From assembly GCF_001590605.1 (NCBI RefSeq), contig NZ_CP014504.1:1302001-1366000 (forward strand): a stretch of DNA of 64,000 nucleotides, given 5' to 3'. The stretch is from Pedobacter cryoconitis (GTDB lineage: Bacteria; Bacteroidota; Bacteroidia; Sphingobacteriales; Sphingobacteriaceae). The translations under genes were made by a program, and so were the position numbers. Within the stretch, counting starts at the first letter, position 1. Each line of letters starts with the position of its first letter. The notes under the pieces are model-generated. The model made no database searches. It had not been told where the DNA came from and saw only the letters and a program-made list of their open reading frames with translations. Positions 59,681 through 64,000 of the stretch are shown piece after piece.

Positions 59681-60202
59681 ATGAAGAGAACAATTATATA
59701 TTTAACCGCTTTTGCACTTTCATCCCTTGTTTTTACGGCCTGTAAAAAGGATGACGATAATTCAAAGAAAGGCTTACAGGAATATGAGAATTATTATTAC
59801 GCCGGATTTCTGCCCTGGAATAATACAGGTACAGAATCAGTACTCCGTACACAAACTAAACTTGTGAAGTTCCCTGTTCAATTTCATTCGGCTTATGTGC
59901 GTGACTACGATGCAATAGCTCAATATACCTTCGTCACTAAAGGAATTGCAAATCCTGCGGTTGCCGGACAGGACTTTACCGTGGTTGATAAAAATGGGAA
60001 TGCAATTACAGCAGTAAATGCGATATATTCACTTAATTTTCCACAGGCGAAAGCATTAGTTGATACGATATATATAAAGGTATTGAATAGTGCTGTTGCC
60101 GGAACAAGGAAAATAGAACTTGACCTGATTAAAAATACGAATGAAAAATACACAGTAGGAACCTTTACACAATCCTATATACGCTTTTTGGAAATCAAAT
60201 AA
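59681..60202 (+). CDS. SusE/DUF-type surface lipoprotein of the polysaccharide locus
   Basis: A 173-aa lipoprotein with signal and lipobox VFTAC (Cys about 22) followed by KKDDDNS, an acidic linker, and beta-rich sequence with VKFPVQFHSAYVRDYDAI and GTRKIELDLIKN. It resembles the small DUF4843-type lipoproteins that follow SusD and may assist glycan capture on the cell surface; no named domain is certain. The ATG at 59681 begins the signal peptide, so an upstream ATG at 59642 is rejected. Confidence 0.65.
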   Translation: MKRTIIYLTAFALSSLVFTACKKDDDNSKKGLQEYENYYYAGFLPWNNTGTESVLRTQTKLVKFPVQFHSAYVRDYDAIAQYTFVTKGIANPAVAGQDFTVVDKNGNAITAVNAIYSLNFPQAKALVDTIYIKVLNSAVAGTRKIELDLIKNTNEKYTVGTFTQSYIRFLEIK

Positions 60203-60270
60203 AGATATATCCCGGGTTAACAGAGGGTTAATCCGGGATTAATAATGAATTGTAATTTAAACCCTGAATT

Positions 60271-62952
60271 TTGAAATATACTTGCCGACACCTCATCACA
60301 CTGCTGATACCCTGCGTTTTATTAGGCGCATCTACTAGCTATGCGCAAAATAAACCAGCCAAACTGATCAGCTTAAACGATCAGTGGAAGTTCAGTAAAG
60401 ACCAGGTAGCTGGTCAGGCTCCTTCTCCGAACCTGAGCTGGGGAAATTTCAGTATTCCACATAGCTGGAATACAACAGATGTTATGGACGATGAACCTGG
60501 TTATTACCGTGGTACAGGCTGGTATAAAAGAAAACTCAAACTCGATGCAAGTTTAAAAAGTAAAGAAGTTTTCCTTGCTTTCAATGGTGTAAACCAGGAA
60601 ACTGAAGTTTATGTGAATGGAAAGCTGGCGGGAACTCATATTGGTGGATATACAAGGTTCGTTATCCCCTTACGCGGTTTTCTGAATTATAAGGATGATG
60701 AGGTTCAAGTAAAAGTAACCAACCGGTTTAATGAAGATATTGCGCCTTTGACCGCTGATTTTACCTTTTTTGGAGGTATTTACCGGAATGTGGAGTTGAT
60801 GGTTACAGAACCGGTGCATTTCTCTAAAAATGACCATGGTAATAGCTCCGGCGTTTACCTGACTACACCAGAAGTTTCCAAAGAAATGGCTAGTGTAAAA
60901 GCGAAGATCTTAATTGAAAACGCTTCGGCAAAAGAAATTAAAGTTCAGGTACATACAGCTTTGACAAATGCTGATGGTGTAGTTGTGGCTAAAAGCACAG
61001 CCACCTTAACCGTACCTGCGCATCAAAAAAGTACTTTTGAACAAGACCTTAAAAATATTAAAAGCCCTCAGCTATGGTCTCCTGAAAACCCATATCTATA
61101 CCGGGTTATTACGCAACTTATCGATGTTAAAACTAAAACTGTTCTAGACCAGGTATCTAATCCATTAGGCTTCCGGTGGTTTAAGTTTGATGCTGAAAAA
61201 GGGTTTTTCCTTAACGGAGAGCCTGTTAAATTAATTGGGGCGAGTCGTCATCAGGACTATAAAGGTATGGGAAATGCTGTTCCTGATGCTTTACAAATAA
61301 GAGACGTAGAATTACTGAAAAAAATGGGTGGAAACTTTCTGAGAGTTTCACATTATCCTCAGGATCCTCAGATCCTGGAAGCTTGTGACCGTTTGGGTAT
61401 CCTGGCATCCGTAGAAATTCCTGTTGTCAATACGATAACAGAGTCGGCGGCATTTACCGAAAACTGCAAAAACATGCAGGTAGAAATGATCCGTCAAAAC
61501 TTTAACCGTCCAAGCGTGGTGATCTGGGCTTATATGAATGAGATTTTATTGCGTCCTAAGTTTACAGATGACAAACCCAGGCAAGCCGTTTATTTTAAAC
61601 ATATCGTTACGTTGGCACAGACACTGGATAGTTTAACCAGAAAAGAAGATCCTTCCAGATATACAATGATTGCAAATCATGGTTCTTTTGATAGCTATCA
61701 TAAAATAGGCTTGACTAAAATACCGATGATTGTGGGTTGGAATCTTTATTCTGGTTGGTATTCAGGTAATATTGAAGATTTTGGTAAGTTTTTAGACCGT
61801 CATCATCAAGAGTTAACAGATAAACCCATGCTGGTTACTGAATATGGTGCAGATGCAGATCCGCGTATCCGTTCCTTTTCACCTGTCAGATTTGATAAAA
61901 GTGTGGAATATGCGATTAGATTTAACCAGGTTTATTTAAATGATATTATCAAAAGACCTTTTGTAAGTGGTGCAATGGTTTGGAATTTAGCTGATTTTAA
62001 TTCTGAAACCAGAGCGGAAACTATGCCTCATATTAACAATAAAGGTTTGTTAACCCTGGGCAGGGAGCCAAAAGATATTTACTTACTTTATCAGGCTTAT
62101 TTACTAAAAAAACCATTCCTTAAAATAGCCTCAGGGACATGGAAAATCAGAACTGGAGTTGCAGATTCTTCTAAATCGTTCGCTACTCAGCCTGTACAGG
62201 TGACCACAAATCAGAAAACAGCAGAGTTGTTTGTCAATGGTCAGAGCCTGGGCGTAAAAGATGCAGTAAATCATGTTTGTTCCTGGGAAGTCCCATTTGT
62301 CAATGGTTTGAATCAATTAAAAGTAACCTCTGCGGCTTATAGTGATGAGCTGGATGTAGATTTTACCTTGCAGCCATTTGAATTTTCAGACCGTCAGGTT
62401 CCATTTAAAGAAATGAATGTTCTTTTGGGAGCAAAACGCTTTTATATAGATAATACTACGCACCAAATCTGGATGCCGGACCAGCCTTATCAAAAAGGCA
62501 GCTGGGGATATATCGGAGGTGAATCTTTCAAAGGCACGAATAACAGAATGTCTTATGGAAGCGATAAAAATATCATGGAAACTGACAACGACCCTGTTTA
62601 TCAAACTCAGCAAGTTGGAATCAAACAATTCAAATTGGATGTACCCGATGGTGAATATGAACTTTCTTTATACTTCGCTGAACTCATTGGGGGTGTGACT
62701 AAAGAAGCTTTAGCTTATAACTTAGATAATAATCATCAAAAAGAAATAGTTAGACAGCGCATATTTAATGTAAGTATTAACGGAGAAAGCTTTCTGGAAA
62801 ACCTGAACCTGGCTGCAGATTATGGGTATACCACCGCTGTAAAGAAAAGTACAAGGATTACGGTGCAGGGTGGAAAAGGAATCACTTTAGACTTTAAGAC
62901 AATAGAAGGTATGCCAGTATTAAATGCTTTAGGGCTTAGAAAAATTTATTAA
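60271..62952 (+). CDS. Glycoside hydrolase family 2 enzyme with C-terminal malectin-like domain
   Basis: An 893-aa secreted GH2 enzyme (beta-galactosidase/beta-glucuronidase/mannosidase group) using a TTG start at 60271, since no ATG precedes the signal peptide (ending SYAQ). Order: sugar-binding jelly roll (about 30-200), Ig-like domain (200-310), TIM barrel (310-620) with the acid/base Glu424 in WAYMNEILL and nucleophile Glu524 in LVTEYGADAD. A Big4-like domain and a malectin-like domain (KQFKLDVPDGEYELSLYFAEL) complete it. The barrel marks exo-acting GH2; the precise sugar cannot be decided. Confidence 0.92.
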   Translation: MKYTCRHLITLLIPCVLLGASTSYAQNKPAKLISLNDQWKFSKDQVAGQAPSPNLSWGNFSIPHSWNTTDVMDDEPGYYRGTGWYKRKLKLDASLKSKEVFLAFNGVNQETEVYVNGKLAGTHIGGYTRFVIPLRGFLNYKDDEVQVKVTNRFNEDIAPLTADFTFFGGIYRNVELMVTEPVHFSKNDHGNSSGVYLTTPEVSKEMASVKAKILIENASAKEIKVQVHTALTNADGVVVAKSTATLTVPAHQKSTFEQDLKNIKSPQLWSPENPYLYRVITQLIDVKTKTVLDQVSNPLGFRWFKFDAEKGFFLNGEPVKLIGASRHQDYKGMGNAVPDALQIRDVELLKKMGGNFLRVSHYPQDPQILEACDRLGILASVEIPVVNTITESAAFTENCKNMQVEMIRQNFNRPSVVIWAYMNEILLRPKFTDDKPRQAVYFKHIVTLAQTLDSLTRKEDPSRYTMIANHGSFDSYHKIGLTKIPMIVGWNLYSGWYSGNIEDFGKFLDRHHQELTDKPMLVTEYGADADPRIRSFSPVRFDKSVEYAIRFNQVYLNDIIKRPFVSGAMVWNLADFNSETRAETMPHINNKGLLTLGREPKDIYLLYQAYLLKKPFLKIASGTWKIRTGVADSSKSFATQPVQVTTNQKTAELFVNGQSLGVKDAVNHVCSWEVPFVNGLNQLKVTSAAYSDELDVDFTLQPFEFSDRQVPFKEMNVLLGAKRFYIDNTTHQIWMPDQPYQKGSWGYIGGESFKGTNNRMSYGSDKNIMETDNDPVYQTQQVGIKQFKLDVPDGEYELSLYFAELIGGVTKEALAYNLDNNHQKEIVRQRIFNVSINGESFLENLNLAADYGYTTAVKKSTRITVQGGKGITLDFKTIEGMPVLNALGLRKIY

Positions 62953-64000
62953 TGATGATCAGATATTTTTGTGTGTTTGTTATTCTTGGATCTCTGCTTG
63001 GAATTCAGCCGGCAGAGGGACAGGAATCAAAACGTTTAAACCAGAATTGGGAATTTGTAAAACAAGATTTAGGCGGGATCTGGGAAGCTGTCCGCCCAGT
63101 TGGCAAAGGAAACCCTGAAAGTGTACCACTTTGGGAATCCGTGACCTTACCACATTGTGTAAATGCCACAGATGCGGTTGATCCTGATGTAAATTATTAC
63201 CAGGGGCCATCCTGGTACCGTACCGCTATTGAGGTAAATAATCCTTACCAAAAAGGGCGTACGTTATTACATTTTGAAGGTGCGGGACAGAAAACAGCAG
63301 TCTATGTTTATACTACAAAAGTCGGCTCACATGTAGGTGGTTATGATGAATGGACGGTTGATATTACTGACGCAGTAGAAGCTTTCAAAAAAACAGAAGT
63401 CTACCGGAAACAGTTTAAAGGTAAAATCCCGGTTTCTGTACGTACCGACAATTCAAGAGATTTGGAAATGATTCCTTCAGATCTTTCCGACTTTAATATT
63501 TATGGAGGTATTTATCGCTACCTGAACTTGGTATATACGCCAGCGCTTTCTACTGACAAACTCTTTGCTAAAGCAGAGGTCGATGGGGACGGGAAATCTG
63601 GTCAACTTACGGTCAGCACGAGATTCTATAACCCAATGGGAATCAGTGAAGCTAAGGTTTTATTGAAATTAGTTGATCCTTCAGGTAAAGTTGTCGCCAA
63701 AACAGAAAAGAAATTAAATGGCTTATCAAATGATACTGGGTTATGGAAACTTCAGGTCAAAAGACCTGTCTTATGGTCGACAAATCAACCTTCATTATAT
63801 ACGCTTCAATATGAAATCCATTCTTCAGCTGGTGTTGCTAAGGGAACGGAAAAAGTTGGTTTCAGGAACTTTGAGTTTGTAGAAAAAGGGCCTTTTATGC
63901 TGAACGGAAAACGGTTACTGCTCAGAGGTACGCATCGGCATGAAGACCATTCAGGAGTTGCAGCTGCCATGACAGAAAATATGATCCGTGAAGAAATGAT
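62952..64000 (+). CDS. Second glycoside hydrolase family 2 enzyme (cut by window end)
   Basis: The frame is open from ATG 62952 (which overlaps the previous TAA by one base; a second ATG at 62955 is equally possible) to the window edge, 349 codons seen. It has a signal peptide ending AEGQ, the jelly-roll start (LNQNWEFVKQDLGGIW, NYYQGPSWYRTAIEV) and an Ig-like part, ending within LNGKRLLLRGTHRHEDHS, the first segment of the TIM barrel. The catalytic residues lie beyond the edge. Two tandem GH2 enzymes suggest sequential removal of linked residues from one glycan. Confidence 0.9.
   Translation, partial: MMIRYFCVFVILGSLLGIQPAEGQESKRLNQNWEFVKQDLGGIWEAVRPVGKGNPESVPLWESVTLPHCVNATDAVDPDVNYYQGPSWYRTAIEVNNPYQKGRTLLHFEGAGQKTAVYVYTTKVGSHVGGYDEWTVDITDAVEAFKKTEVYRKQFKGKIPVSVRTDNSRDLEMIPSDLSDFNIYGGIYRYLNLVYTPALSTDKLFAKAEVDGDGKSGQLTVSTRFYNPMGISEAKVLLKLVDPSGKVVAKTEKKLNGLSNDTGLWKLQVKRPVLWSTNQPSLYTLQYEIHSSAGVAKGTEKVGFRNFEFVEKGPFMLNGKRLLLRGTHRHEDHSGVAAAMTENMIREEM

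Noticed and set aside
1..64000. CRISPR arrays, complete insertion sequences, prophage or integrase genes
   Set aside because: No regularly spaced direct repeats of CRISPR length, transposase, integrase or phage structural gene was recognised.

Overview
The window reads as chromosome of a low-GC Bacteroidota of the Sphingobacteriaceae (Pedobacter-like). The reasons are a SusC/SusD pair with glycoside hydrolases, many AraC-type regulators, DUF892, DUF3606 and DUF6766 stress genes, a FtsX-type permease, and the Bacteroidota -7 promoter box TAnnTTTG upstream of at least ten genes. This taxonomic call is inference; no 16S gene is present.

Layout. 0-5.7 kb: a cut-off PIF1-like helicase, an IMP dehydrogenase of the Tritrichomonas-foetus type, an AhpD-like protein divergent from an AraC regulator, a Crp-like regulator, an NmrA-type oxidoreductase and a secreted SnoaL-like protein. 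5.8-13.8 kb: a GH127 glycosidase, an azoreductase/HxlR redox pair, a PfpI protein, a DUF3891 protein, a TspO-like protein and a beta-carbonic anhydrase. 13.8-16 kb: a bacteriophytochrome kinase broken by a frameshift inside a perfect inverted repeat. 16.2-24 kb: a stress and repair island (DUF3606, SF2 helicase, DUF6766, two DUF892 ferritin-like proteins, a zincless Fpg/Nei glycosylase, an Hsp31-like protein, a sensor kinase). Two of its promoters share a 31-nt motif. 24.1-26.3 kb: a MarR regulator, a phytoene synthase and a flavin reductase, preceded by three TTGTACT repeats.

26.4-40.4 kb: acetyltransferase, four-PAS sensor kinase, TetX-like flavin monooxygenase with AraC regulator, two serine beta-lactamase-like hydrolases, a decayed AraC gene, NUDIX, DUF72 and RidA-like genes. 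40.7-46.7 kb: a higher-GC catabolic cassette (TetR with twin operators, dienelactone hydrolase, amidohydrolase/decarboxylase, SnoaL-like, MFS exporter, AraC) that looks acquired. 46.8-48.5 kb: gene debris next to tRNA-Lys: a monooxygenase tail, a frameshifted RhuM gene carrying a 39-bp palindrome, an 11-nt-periodic repeat array, and nested hairpins. 48.9-54.4 kb: a hotdog thioesterase, a FtsX/MacB-like permease with a sigma-54-like promoter and upstream dyad, and an ABC-2 permease/ATPase pair. 54.9-64 kb: a polysaccharide-utilisation locus (SusC, SusD, surface lipoprotein, two GH2 enzymes, the last cut by the window end).

No CRISPR array, complete transposon or phage is visible. The observations most worth checking are the phytochrome frameshift at a hairpin, the leaderless-type gene starts, the shared stress-promoter motif, the repeat-rich debris beside tRNA-Lys and the sigma-54-type control of the FtsX permease.
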